Source of the DNA: Alnus glutinosa
Lineage: Eukaryota > Streptophyta > Magnoliopsida > Fagales > Betulaceae
Direction: 5' to 3'
Length of the DNA: 64,000 nucleotides
Assembly (NCBI RefSeq): GCF_958979055.1
Contig: NC_084896.1
Location: forward strand, 25,608,501-25,672,500
Positions 36,100-47,948 of the stretch are shown piece after piece (positions within the stretch are counted from its first letter, which is position 1; every line of letters starts with the position of its first letter). The notes under the pieces were generated by a model. The model worked only from the letters and a program-made list of their open reading frames with translations, was not told the origin of the DNA and did no database searches. Position numbers and translations under genes: made by a program.

Positions 36100-36931
36100 G
36101 CTAGGGACTCTATGGGTGATTGCGTTTTTAATACATAAATAGCTGTAGAAGGCATTTATCTATGTATGATGATGTGGAAGAATTCCTACAAACTTACAAC
36201 AATTTTGCGTCAATAAGGTACTCTTACTCAGAAATTAAGAAGATGACCAAAAGTTTCAAGGACAAATTGAGTGAAAATGGCTATGGCACTATACGTATAT
36301 AAAATGAACGATTCGAAGTGGCCGCCTTGTAGCTATAAGATGTTAGGTAAATCTAAAGTTAATGGACGAGATTTTCTAAATGAAGTTGCAACCATTAGAA
36401 GAATTCGGCATGTTAATGTAGTGCAGCTTATTGGTTTTTGTGTTCAAATGTCAAACCGGGCTCTTAATTATATATGAATTCATGCCTAAAAGGGTCTTTG
36501 AATAAGTACATTTTTTCGCCAGAAGAAAGTGTTGTCCTAAGCAACAAGAAAATATATGATATTGCTATATGAGTTGCTCGTGAGATTGAATATTTACATC
36601 AAGGATGTGACATGCAAATTTTGCATTTTGATATCAAGCTTCACAACATTCTTCTTGATGAGAATTTTACGCCTAAGGTGTCTGACTTTGGCATTGCAAA
36701 ACTACATCTAGTACTAAATAACAACATCGTTTCTTTGACTGTAGCAAGAGGGACATTAGGATATATGGCTCCTGAACTATTCTACAAAAACATTGGAGGA
36801 GCATGTCTCCAACAAATCTTGATATTTATAGTTTTGGAATGTTATACGTTGATGGAAATGGCCAGTGGGACAAAGAAAATAAGTGCATTTGTAGAGCATT
36901 CAAGCCTAATATACTTTTCTACTTGGGTCTT
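36100..36931 (+). pseudogene. LRK10L kinase-domain pseudogene, plus-strand subfamily
   Basis: Homology to the kinase exon runs from the end of the membrane segment (GACTCTATGGGTGATTGCGT) through the N-lobe, [20 protein letters not shown] and GYMAPELF to IYFSTWV, where it switches to PPR-gene DNA at 36932. Frameshifts occur at the P-loop and near 36480, there is a stop near 36570, and the region after [14 protein letters not shown] is scrambled. It is related to the relic at 16214-17176 but keeps more of the N-terminus. Confidence 0.87.
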
Positions 36932-37105
36932 GGCTTATGGTTTTGAGGGGGTTACTTTAAGTGGAGTTTTATAGCCAGCCTAGAGTTAGAATTGTTGTCG
37001 CTTGGGTGGCCATTTCATTCTTCAGTTACAATGATAGGATTGGCTTTAATTTAAATGTAATTTGTGTTAGTTGTTGCTTAATGGACATGTATGCAAAGTT
37101 CAAAG
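36932..37105 (+). pseudogene. PPR protein gene fragment, second copy
   Basis: It matches 17790-17965, with the LELLSLGWPFHSS-type frame followed by a motif like LMDMYAK, now shifted. It is fused directly to a kinase relic, whereas at 17568 a kinase 3' flank lies between. The deletion that joined them removed about 860 bp relative to the first copy. Confidence 0.68.
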
Positions 37106-37204
37106 TTATGCTAATCATCTAACATTAACGTATACTTGTAATTTTGTTTTTAAAAAATTTAGAAATGTGTTATGTTATCGATGAAATGGTCAATTCTGAG
37201 TCAT

Positions 37205-37400
37205 TCGTAAGCATATATACAACACCTCCTTCAAACATTTCTACAACATTGTTCATTGAAGGGCCATCGATCGCTAGACTTTTTCTATATGCACCATATA
37301 CATCTAATGCCACTATGACCATGATCTTCTTCACTATTTTCTTTCCTCCTCCATGGCATCTTCCGTTTCTATGTCCTTTCCGTTGTGCAAATGGTCATAG
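37205..37400 (-). pseudogene. Inverted fragment of LRK10L kinase C-lobe, second copy
   Basis: The minus strand matches the kinase C-lobe in the same way as 18065-18240. It lies at the same distance from the PPR fragment, confirming that kinase relic, PPR fragment and inverted kinase piece were duplicated as a unit. Confidence 0.72.
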
Positions 37401-37636
37401 AATCAAGTAGAAAAGTAAATTTGGCATGAAAACTCTGAAGATGCATTTAAGTTCTTTCTTCTTCCTGTTATTTCCATCAATAACAACACATTCCGAAACT
37501 ATAAACAAAAGATTTGTAAGAGACACCTTCATTAATGATTAAATTTAGAAAGAAATATAAAAAAGCCCATTGAATTAACAACCAATTTTAGAAATAGCTC
37601 CCTTAATTTTTAAGTGTACTAATGTAACCCATCAAA

Positions 37637-38890
37637 CTACCAAAGTATGCTAAAATATTCCTACCCAGCAAAATTTACTTTTGCCGAAATATTTCTAAAA
37701 TATTTCCTATATGTATTTCGCTCTAGTGCTACAATGGGGCCAACTACCCCATCGTTTAGGCTGATTGATAATCACATGCAAATAATTGACACGATCATGG
37801 GCCCATGCATGTGGAATTTAACAAGCAATTTGCATTGCGGAGGACTTGAAGCGAGAAGTCTTGTATTAAGATAAACTTCCAAACCCAATATTGTTAAGTC
37901 TCGCCTTTATTTCTTATGGTCTACCTTTCTTGGATTTATTCTTAGCCACTCAAGAAAAGCTTGGGATTTATTTCTAATGGGCCCTCTAATGGATAGCTGT
38001 TTGAAAAACTTAACCTACGTACATTCAAAAACTGGCCGGCAATTTTGATCATGGAGAAGCTTTGAAGCGTGGATTCATTGGATTGAGATAAACTTCCAAA
38101 CGTACATTCTTGACTCTTGAGCAAGACCCACATGACATACCAGGTTGATGAAAAGCAGCTGGTAGTAGCTGTAAAATATGGTGGACAAGTTTTATATACT
38201 CTCTTTTGAGTCATTTTAAAATTAATTTGATTTTTAAAATCATAATTAAATCAAAATTTAACTATCAAAGTGTGCTAAAATATTCCTACCCATCAAATTC
38301 ACTTTTGGCCAAATATTCCTAAAATATTTCCTATATATATTTCGCTCTAGTGCTACAATGGGGCCAACTACCCCTTCGTTTAGGCTGATTGATAATCACA
38401 TGCAAATAATTGACATGATCATGGGCCATGCATGTGGAATTTAACAAGCAATTTGCATTGTGGTCCTGTGGAGGACTTGAAGCGAGAAGTCTTGTATTAA
38501 GACAAACTTACAAACCCAATAATATTGTTACGTCTCCCCTTTATTTCTTATGGTCTACCTTTCTTGGATTTATTCTTAGCCACTCAAGAAAAGCTTTGGA
38601 TTTTTTTCTCATGGGCCCTCTAATGGATAGCTGTTTGAAAAACTTAACCTTCATTCAAAAACTGGCCGGCAATTTTGATCATGTAGAAGCTTTGAAGCGT
38701 GGATTCTTTGGATTGAGATAAACTTCCAAGCATTCTTGACTCTTGAGCAAGACCCACATGACAGAGAAGGTTGATGAAAGAAGCAGGTGGTGGTAGCTGG
38801 AAAATATGGTGGACAAGTTCTATATGTTTTGAGAAGTGCTATCTACTCTCTTTTGAGTTATTTTAAAATTGATGTGCCTTTTAAAATTAT
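37637..38890. repeat. Direct tandem duplication, unit about 624 bp
   Basis: Unit 1 (37637-38260) and unit 2 (38261-38890) both run from GCTAAAATATTCCTACCCA through ATTTCGCTCTAGTGCTACAA and GGGCCCTCTAATGGATAG to CTCTTTTGAGT. The counterpart at 19020-19330 has only one, incomplete, unit. The unit is non-coding and lies downstream of the minus-strand kinase. Confidence 0.85.
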
Positions 38891-39898
38891 AACTAAATTA
38901 AAATTTTATAATAGTTTATCATACATTTAATGGTAATTTTAAAAGGCACATTAATTTTAGAAGGCTTCAAGGAAGAGTACCCCTTTTGGATAATTAAGGA
39001 TCCCCAGCCTACAATTTCCAAAAAATTATAGATTATCAAATTAAGTAAATTTAGGCCGTTTCTTAAAACGTATGGCGTGAAAAATACTGCATATTAAAAA
39101 TGTGACATATTACCTATGAAAATTGAATATATTTCCATCATATTCTTACAAGTACATGCATGGTAATTAATCTTGTTCAAACCACAAAAGAAAATGGAGG
39201 AAGTTCTTACAAGTACATCATTGTTAATATCTGTGTTTTTGGGGGGTTATTGTTTTATTTTAGGTTTGAAAAGAGTTTTAATGTGATATAAAAGTAAACA
39301 TAAATATTTTATACTTTTAATTATTTATTAATATTTTTAACTTGAGAATATAAGTACACGCAGTATTTAGTCTTTCGTTGCAACAGATCGATTAGCACAG
39401 GTAGAATGTCATTTTATCACACAATTGGAAGAATAAACTCAAAATATGTCGGAATTTATATCCAAAACTAAAATATGGTAAAACTATTGCAAGATTCCCC
39501 CACAGCATAGAATTTATCCACTATATCAAATACATTTCTAAGGTAACAATATATTGTCCAACTTCGATTGACGTGTGCATAATGTGTACATTAAATTTTA
39601 AATTTAAATTACAAGTACATTAAATTTTTTAAAAACAAAATTAAAAGTTAAAATGGAAAGATAAAATGATCATGAAATCCATAATAGTAATATTTTTTGC
39701 TAGAAGTACATAATGTGTACTTAATTTATAGAACATTCTTCTTTTGCAAGAAATCCTGACCATCAAACGTGCGTACGTAGTGGTACTGCGACTAAAACTA
39801 AAAAGATTTTCACTTTAAGGTTATAGAAAAGAAAGGAAAAGGGGAAAGATTAATAGTTCTAATCCTCGAGTACAATATGATTGAAACCTGAATGATCA

Positions 39899-41906
39899 TT
39901 ACTCTTGTTCTGGGATGACATCAAACTTTTGGTCTAGATTCATTCTTGTGGGATTTGTCGAGCCAAATGGATTAGGAGGCATAGTTAATTCATTCCCTCC
40001 TTCCAACATTTGGGTGACAATTTTCATAGAAGGACGACTCGCTGGGTGCCATTGGATGCACCAAAGTCCAACAATTGCAAGTTTTTTTGCAATTTTAGCA
40101 TCTTCATCATCCTCAATGAGGACTCGTAAGTCTTCTTTTTGTTCCAAGAAATTGTAGATCCATTCTGGAAAGTAAACTTGACTAGTGTTCTCCACTTTAT
40201 TCTCAACATTTTTCCTTCCTCCAACTACTTCAAGCAATAAAATTCCAAAACTATAGACATCTGATTTGTAAGAAACATTCCCAAAGTTCCTAGAGAAGAC
40301 TTCGGGTGCGATGTAACCCATAGTACCCCTGGCAGCAGTCATGGACACAGCACTTTGATCCTTGGAGCACAACTTGGCAAGACCAAAATCAGAAATTTTT
40401 GGATTAAAATTTTCATCTAGCAAAACATTATGAGGCTTGATATCAAAATGAAGGATTCGTTGGTCGCACCCTTGGTGAAGATAATCAATTCCTTTTGCTA
40501 TGCCAATAGCAATGTCTTGCAGTTTGTTCCAACCAAGGAAAAGAGTTTTAGTGTCCGCCGAAGATATGAACTTTTCTAGTGAATAAGGTAAGAACTCATA
40601 AACTAAAGCTCGTCGAAATCCATCAGCACAGAAGCCAACCAAGCGAACTACATTAACATGATGAATTCTGCCCATTGTCCCTACCTCATTTATGAATTCT
40701 TCTCCATTTTCTTTGGTAGTATTGTTTAGGATCATCTTCACCGCAACATAGATTTCATTTGAAAGCTTTCCTTTGAACACCGTTCCGTAAGCTCCCTCGC
40801 CTAATTTCTCAGTAAATTGATTTGTAATTCTCTTAATATCGGCATACGAGTATCTGGTGGGCTTGAAATTTTTGTAATCCTCCAAAAACAATTTGATCTT
40901 AGCTTGATTTTCTTTTTCTGCTTTGTCATAGGTGTAGACACGGTAGAGAGCAAAGACCGCTAGTACTAACAGAAATGAACCAAAGATGATACCTGCATGT
41001 TAAACATTCGTACGCAAGTGATCAACAAGAATTCTTTCTCCCGATCGAATAATAAAAACTAGCTTCAAAGTGGCTAGTAGACGAGACTCACCAGTAATCT
41101 TTAACTTGGATAATACATCTGTTAAAGATTTAACAAAATAAATAAGATTCTCATTGTAAATAACCAAACCAATATTGGCTTGAAACAAAAGAGAAACTTG
41201 AGTAGAAATTGATTATACCTTTTGTATGTTTGGTGAAGCACTCCGTTTCTGATTCATTGCTATTATTCTTCAATCTACATCCCTTGCCTTTCTCTTCACA
41301 GTGTCTGCACTTTGGTACGGACCACATCAATTGCAGATTATTATCATAACCGAACACTACACCAGATGAAATTGATCGAAGATTATACATCTTTTTACAA
41401 GATGCAATGGGCAAATCGCTGATGTCATCCTTATACGAAGGGAAGGCACGAACTTCGTGGCGTGGGCCACTAAGACAAGAGATCGCATAGTCGTAGGATT
41501 GTGTTTCTTTCGAGGAACAATTGAATAAGGCGTAGTCATTCTGGTAGTCTTGTTTCAATATTCGGAAAGGCGAGGAAGCCAAATTGAGTGTATGAAGCTG
41601 TCTCGGAAAGCAATGATCTGGGTCGTATACTTCAATTACCTGAGATTTGTAGTCAATATTTTTCACAAAGAATTTCACAAAAATGGGCAGCTGGAGCACC
41701 GTCTCGTTTCTATGAGTGCAGGATAGATTAAACCCAGGATACCCACAGTCGTGCGGCTGGCTGTTTAGTCGGAATGGAAATCGAATGGCTGGGCCAAGGC
41801 TTCCACACGGAAATTCATCACACCCATTTTGGCCTTCTCCAAGGCCTACGACAAAAACCAGAAACAAGAAGAAATATGAGATTGTCATTTCTAAGCAGAT
41901 AGCCAT
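39899..41906 (-). CDS. LRK10L-type receptor-like kinase, minus-strand subfamily (intact)
   Basis: Exons 41906-41219, 41118-41092 and 40992-39899 join in phase 1 with GT..AG borders to give 602 aa. A signal peptide (MTISYFFLFLVFVVGLGEG) leads into a GUB_WAK ectodomain (CDEFPCG, FPFRLNSQ, YPGFNLSC) and a WAK-associated Cys motif (CRHCEEKGKGC, near residue 210). The membrane segment is FGSFLLVLAVFALY, near residue 245. The kinase has [23 protein letters not shown] (non-RD), DFG and APE and ends IPEQE. This subfamily has a complete WAK-associated motif and two introns, whereas the plus-strand subfamily has three. It is the intact sister of the stop-bearing gene at 26111-28152 and is divergent from the gene at 42441. 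The likely role is defence signalling at the plasma membrane; the ligand is unknown. Confidence 0.9.
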
Positions 41907-42440
41907 CTCCCTGGTATGTGTAATTAAATAATTAAATTTATCTATTCTTATCAGCTTAAAATTTTAGGATAAGTAATGATTTAACATGATATTAAAGTAA
42001 AGGTCTAAGTTTGAATTTTGTCCCTTTCATTTACCTCTTATTAGATTTAAATATTCTATATGTAAAGAGCTCTAATATCATGTTAAATTATCACTTGTTC
42101 TAAAAATTTAAGCAAATAAAAATATATAAATTTAATTATTTAATCATACTTTAAGCGAAATAGTTTCTCAGCCTCAAATATCTTATCTAAACAAATATCA
42201 TCATGGTCCATGGACTTGGAAAGGACAAATCTATGAAGTTTCTCTTCATTATTTCCCTCCACACCTTTACATGGAGATGGATATTTGCTCAGAAATGACG
42301 ATATTATTTCCAGACCTTTACCTGGCATCTTCGTTTTTAACTTTAAAATTTAAATTGACCACTTTGTCTGTAGCTGTGAAAGATATATGCGAAGAAAGAA
42401 AGAAATCCCGTCCCCTCTCTCTCTCTCTCACACACACACA
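41907..42440. promoter_or_regulatory. Divergent promoter region between two receptor kinases
   Basis: The 534 bp between two divergent start codons hold a MITE (41918-42149) next to the minus-strand gene. A CT/CA microsatellite (42413-42440) directly precedes the plus-strand ATG and probably lies in its leader. The homologous interval at 28153-28343 lacks the MITE and is 343 bp shorter. No core promoter element is clear. Confidence 0.5.
41918..42149. mobile_element. MITE with long terminal inverted repeats
   Basis: The left arm (ATTAAATAATTAAATTTAT and onward to ATGATTTAACAT, near 41998) pairs with the right arm (ATGTTAAATTATCACTTG to AATTTAATTATTTAATCAT) over about 65 bases with modest divergence. 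The total is about 230 bp and it is non-coding. Related copies or single arms are at 1-215, 1374-1460, 29325-29360, 43485-43562 and 59885-59965. The superfamily cannot be fixed without clean target duplications. Confidence 0.7.
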
Positions 42441-45426
42441 ATGGCAGGAAGACTGGCCTTCTTTGCTAGACTCTCTGCCCTGATTGTTGTTCTTGTACTT
42501 GTCCATCAAACTTGCAGTGCTGAGGATGGTCATCAATGTGCTCCTTCTTTCTGCGGCAATATTCATAACATAAGCAATCCGTTTCGATTACAAGACGATC
42601 CAGAAAACTGCGGCGACCGAAATTATACCCTGTCATGTGAGAACAACAATACAGTGTTGTACTCAGATGCCGGAAAATACTATGTGCGGCAAATCAATTA
42701 TGATAACTATACAATCCGAGTGGTAAACTTTGGTATTGAGCAGGTATCCATCCCTCCTTATTTTCTAAACGGCTATAATTTCAGTTTTGGGCGTTCATAT
42801 GACCTGAATCGACAAGGGATAGCTGGGGAACTAATAAGAATATCAAGGAGTGTGGTTTTCGTGATGTGTGAAATTCCGGTGAATTCGGCATTGTATTTGG
42901 AGACTTCTACTTGCTTTAGAATTAATGGATCAGACTCAGAGTATTCTTCCAACTCTTCCAAGACGTATAGATATGTCAAAGTCGGCAGAACGAGTCCATT
43001 AGATGTGGAGGACTCGTGCCAAATAGAGGGAATGTCTCTGACATCGTGGCCAGGAAATGATGACCGACATGTTTCCTGTTCAGACGTCCACAACGCATTG
43101 GCATATGGTTTTGAGCTTTCATGGCTCCAAGTTATGTGTGAAAGAATTGGCTGCGGATCAAGACAAAATTGCTACTTGGATGAGGCGAATCATGTTCAAT
43201 GTTATGGCTTTGGTGAGTAAAGAATTAATGGCGAATCATGTTCAATGTTATGGACATTGGGGTATATCTATAGTAGCTTAGCATTATAGTGACTTTATTT
43301 ATAATTCCAAGTTTGCAAAAGCTGATGTTATTATTTTCTTTGTCAAAGCAGGATTATTAGAGATCATACTCCTCACCGCATACTCCTGTGAGGTTTCTCT
43401 CTCAAAAATTTGTTTGGATGATAATATAGATTTGTATAATGGAAAAGAATTGAATGAGTGTTCGAACAAAGCGGATAAATAACTTGTTAGAATATTAATT
43501 AAATAATTAAATTTATTATTGTTTATTAATTTTAATTTTTGAAATAATTGGTGATTTACCATATAACCAAATGTTTCAGAATTGGTTGATCTCAAACTTT
43601 TATGCTTCGTTTAGGTCTCAAAAACAATGAGCTAGGAATATGGGAAGAAAAAATATCAAATTTCTTTAAGAGAGATAAACTTCTTCTATTGAATAAAAGT
43701 TTCCTTTTTCCGTACAAAGAATTAATTAATATTCTATGCATATCTGCGCATAAACGATTAAATTCTATTATTATAACATAATCGTAATCTTGTTGACCGA
43801 CCTCAGTACGTAGCCAAAATATATATTCACAACAAAATCGATCTCAACTAATTTAAAGCCCATACAGGTAAAATCTATAGGTTTTTAAAATTTAACTTTC
43901 TTGTTTTTTATTAATTATTTAAGTTTTTGATTAATTACTAATTAATACATATTTTTCCATCTGTTGCAGCTTTTCGTTTTGGACTAGTGATCATTGGTAC
44001 GTAAGAACTCGTTTCTCTCCTTATTTGATCTTCTTCTTCAAAAAAAAAAAAAAAAAAATTAACAGATGATTGCTTAGAATGTGAAACATTAAAATAGTTT
44101 GGACGTGCAAACATGATGAAAAAATTTATGACATTTACAGGAAAAATACAACAAATATATACCATGCTTCATTATAAGGATTTAGGAAGGAGATTAATTG
44201 AAAGTTGTTACTAATTTTTTCAACTAACAATAAAGGTGCTGACACCAATGCAACCATAAATTTGTTTTCTTCTAATAATGTGGATGTTCCTGCCAGGACT
44301 ATATCATGGCCTAATAACTACATTAGGGACTCCATGTGTGATTGCGTTTTTGATATATAAATGGCGTAGAAGGCATGTATCTATGTATGATGCTGTAGAA
44401 GAATTTTTGCAAGCCAACAACAACCTCATGCCAATAAGGTACTCTTATTTAGAAATTAAGAAGATGACCAAAAGTTTCAAGGACAAAGTGGGTGAAGGAG
44501 GCTATGGCACTGTATATAAAGGAACGCTCCGAAGTGGCCGTCTTGTAGCTATAAAGATGTTAGGTAAATCCAAAGCTAATGGACAAGACTTTATAAACGA
44601 AGTTGCAACTATTGGAAGAATTCACCATGTTAATGTAGTGCAACTTATCGGTTTTTGCGTTCAAGGGTCAAGCAGGGCTCTTGTATATGAATTCATGCCT
44701 AAAGGGTCTCTGAATAAGTACATTTTTTTGCCAGAAGAAAGTATTGTCCTAAGCTACAAGAAAATATATGATATTGCTATAGGAGTTGCGCGTGGGATTG
44801 AATATTTACATCAAGGATGTGACATGCAAATTTTGCATTTTGATATTAAGCCTCACAACATTCTTCTTGATGAGAATTTTACTCCTAAAATTTCGGACTT
44901 TGGCCTGGCAAAACTATATCCTGTAGATAATAGCATTGTTTCTTTGACTGCAGCCAGAGGGACATTAGGATATATGGCTCCTGAATTATTCTACAAAAAT
45001 ATTGGAGGTGTCTCCTACAAATCTGATGTTTATAGTTTTGGAATGTTATTGATGGAAATGGCGAGCAGAAGAAAGAACATAAATTCATTTGTAGAGCATT
45101 CAAGCCAAATTTATTTTCCTACTTGGGTCTATGACCAATTGCATAACGGAAAGGACATAGAAATGGAATATGCCACAGAGGACGAAAAGGAAATGATTAA
45201 GAAGATGATCATAGTGGCATTATGGTGCATACAAATGAAGCCCAGTGATCGCCCTTCAATGAGCAATGTCTTAGAAATGCTTGAAGGAGAAGTTGAATGC
45301 TTACAAATGCCTCCAATGCCCACCATGTCATCGCCAGAGAGACCTATGATGAATGCAGGAGAGAATTCGAATCAAAGTTGCTCGTCAATTCAATCAGATG
45401 AATCAAATCAATCAACTCAATTTTAA
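42441..45426 (+). CDS. LRK10L-type receptor-like kinase, plus-strand subfamily, copy D (intact)
   Basis: Exons 42441-43212, 43352-43387, 43970-43996 and 44297-45426 join in phase 1 to give 654 aa. I chose the start at 42441 because it gives the same MAGR-type signal peptide as the paralogues; an in-frame ATG at 42387 would add 18 polar residues before it. Ectodomain, membrane segment ([12 protein letters not shown]) and non-RD kinase ([25 protein letters not shown]) follow. The end of exon 1 contains a 24-bp direct repeat (43184-43207 and 43230-43253). The first donor (GTGAGT, 43213) must be used, since an in-frame TAA follows it; copies A and C instead use a GTATAT donor equivalent to 43262. 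It shares its upstream region with the gene at 39899-41906. Confidence 0.9.
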
Positions 45427-46223
45427 ATGCAAATTAATTGATATGTTAGTCTTCTGAATAATTAGTTTTCTATTGTGTATTTAATAGCACAAAGACAGTT
45501 GATATTTATGTTTAGCAAATAAGAATTACTTTGATTGATGATAACTCTTATAATTATTATATCATATTTTGTGTACGGATTCCATTTCCTCATGCTTAAC
45601 CATTGAATAGAGTTTCAATTTGAGAAGTCATGATGCTGTTCTTCATCATCTACTAGTTATTCTTTGCTATGTTAGTTTGGAATATTGGATTATATATACT
45701 AATTCTTGGATTATAAATTTATATTTTTGAATGTGGAAGACTACGAACAATTCGAGCAACTATTCTTTCAAAGCTTTGGAAGAATACAGTGAAACAAATA
45801 TCAGGTTGTCCAAAAACCAAATTGTAAATGAAAGGACATTGGGGTGCAGAAACCTCAAGAATACCTTTGAGCATATGAGTGACTTCCCTCTCATAGGGCT
45901 TTGATATAATGACACATCTGGTACGAATCGTGCCCAAAAACTCAATTTTTGTTTGACATTTTTATTATTGATAAAGTTGTTTATTTTTTGAGAATTACAA
46001 GAACATTGGGCATTAGATATTTATTTTATAAATATGGTCCATAAATTACATTATATGCGGTTTAGATATGTCAATGAGATTAATGCATAGAAGATCTAAA
46101 TCATAATTCTTTGTGACTTATAAACCTTAATTCATAGTCGATGATAAAGTTGGGCATTTCATCTAATAAGACGATAAAATATTAATCATGATGATTTATC
46201 TTAACTGTGAAAGTATTTGTAAC
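45427..46223. other. 3' flank of kinase copy D, no gene
   Basis: This aligns with 31527-32300 and 3185-4030. Conserved non-coding landmarks include CATGCTTAACCATTGAATAG and ATGAAAGGACATTGGGGTGC. There is no coding region. Confidence 0.6.
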
Positions 46224-46817
46224 TGTGATGTCCCACATTGCATAGGAATGAGGATGTGCTTATATGTATAAACGCATCATTTTTTATACAACGCGTTTTA
46301 AAGCCGTAATAGTCATGAACCTATCAAAACTCTGCAGTTAAGCGTGCTTCTGCAAAAGTAATAACAGGATAGGTGACCTTCTAGGAAGTTTGGTTTGAGG
46401 GAGTCAAAAACAGACAATATTATGTCACTGGGGGTGGGTCGTTACAAATTGTATTAGAGTCATTGCTAAACCTGAAATGGAGGGAGCGTGCACAAGCCCA
46501 TGAGGGTCACCAGCGGGCACTTGCTGGGACGTCAAGAATGGAGTGTTCTCATGAGGGTCACTAGCGGGAACCCTGGGTCCCAAGAAGGGGTGATTGTGAT
46601 GTCCCACATCGTCTGAGAATGGGGATGTGTTTATATGTATAAACACATTATTCTTGACACAACGCATTTTAAAGCCATGATGACTATGAACCTATCAGAA
46701 CTCTGCAGTTAAGCGTGTTTCTTTGAGAGTGGTACCAAGATGAATGATCTCCTGGGAGGTATAGTTTGAGAGAGCCAAAAGCAAACAATATTATATCATT
46801 GAGGGTAGATCGTTACG
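46224..46817 (+). mobile_element. Older Cassandra TRIM element
   Basis: The LTRs are 46224-46446 and 46595-46817 around a 148-bp internal part with a degenerate primer binding site. A perfect 5-bp duplication, GTAAC, flanks the element (46219-46223, 46818-46822), and the paralogous empty site is at about 4030. The two LTRs differ visibly from each other and from the 6-8 kb copies, so this insertion is older or has decayed faster. It is still younger than the duplication separating it from the 4 kb region. Confidence 0.85.
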
Positions 46818-47948
46818 GTAACACCTTGCTTTTTAATTAGGGTTAAATGTTCTTTAATTATTGCTTAAGTATGTTAGAGTTGATTTTAAGTGCTTAACTG
46901 GGAGAAAAATGTGATTTTTTTTTTTTCTCTATTTAAATAGGGAAAAATGATTACAGGGGAGGAGGAAAATGCCAATCACCAACAGCTTCCCCCAGTGGAA
47001 GCAAATGATGGGGAGGCTCATGCAATTTTACTGGCAAATAACATAGCTGCCCCTTTTGGTTGTAACTTCTTGTTTTTATAAAGGGAATTTCTAACCATCA
47101 TTCTAGCTATCAACAAAGCCAACCTATTTACAGAATGGATCTTGTCCCCATCATAGCAGATATTCACCCCTAGTGGCTTCAATTTTTTCAAAGTTGGACT
47201 GTATCAAAAGTTTTTAAGAGTGCCAATTTTCGTGTGCATCAAATCACAAACGGAGCCATTTCTCACATTGTCTTTATAAGCATCCACAATTATTCTCCTA
47301 TTATCTTCCATTAGAATCAATGGTAACAAAGATCTCCAGTGTAATCCCCTATTTCCAATATTATTTAGGAAAAATATATATATATAAATAAACATATATA
47401 TACATTAACAAAAGTAATTCATTTTTAACATTGTAAATGTTTAAAACGTTATAATTATAAAGTTAAAAAATAATAAAAATGAACTATACAAATTTATATA
47501 ATCTTATACGAGTCAACCGAATTTATACGAGTTTGACTCAATACATGAGCTCAATTTCTATTACGCTTGATTTATTTAATAAACAAACCAAACTCTTAGC
47601 TCGAGCTATTTGGCAGTTTATTTATAGCCTTACCCAGAAACTTGGATGCACAACAGGGGAAAATACACACGGTATTAACATCAGATTTGCTGTGGATATT
47701 AACATCTTATAGTTTTTCATCCTTCATTGGAACTTACAAAACAAAAAAATCACTAATTTTAGTCCCATAATATTAAAATTATTCTCACATCTAGCCAATA
47801 TTTTATTTAACAATCCAATACACCAGAACCAGACGCGCGTTACATTACCTAGTAAACAAATGGATTGAGCATGACCATCTTATAAGTAACTGATGCATTT
47901 ACAACTAGCAAGCCATTTTATGTACAGATTATCTGAATTTAAGCCATT
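46818..47948. other. Intergenic DNA between Cassandra and PTEN2, with a dispersed repeat
   Basis: It aligns with 4031-5220. The section 47220-47640 is the same repeat block as 4478-4865 and 20905-21311. It includes the 3' untranslated region of PTEN2 at its right end. No other gene is seen. Confidence 0.55.

Noticed and set aside
37637-38890. Tandem repeat as a possible CRISPR or satellite array
   Set aside because: There are only two long units and no regular spacers, and the organism is a plant; it is a simple segmental duplication.
42387-42440. Upstream in-frame ATG for kinase copy D
   Set aside because: It would put polar, Ser/His-rich residues from a CT/CA repeat before the signal peptide, and the paralogues start at the position equivalent to 42441.
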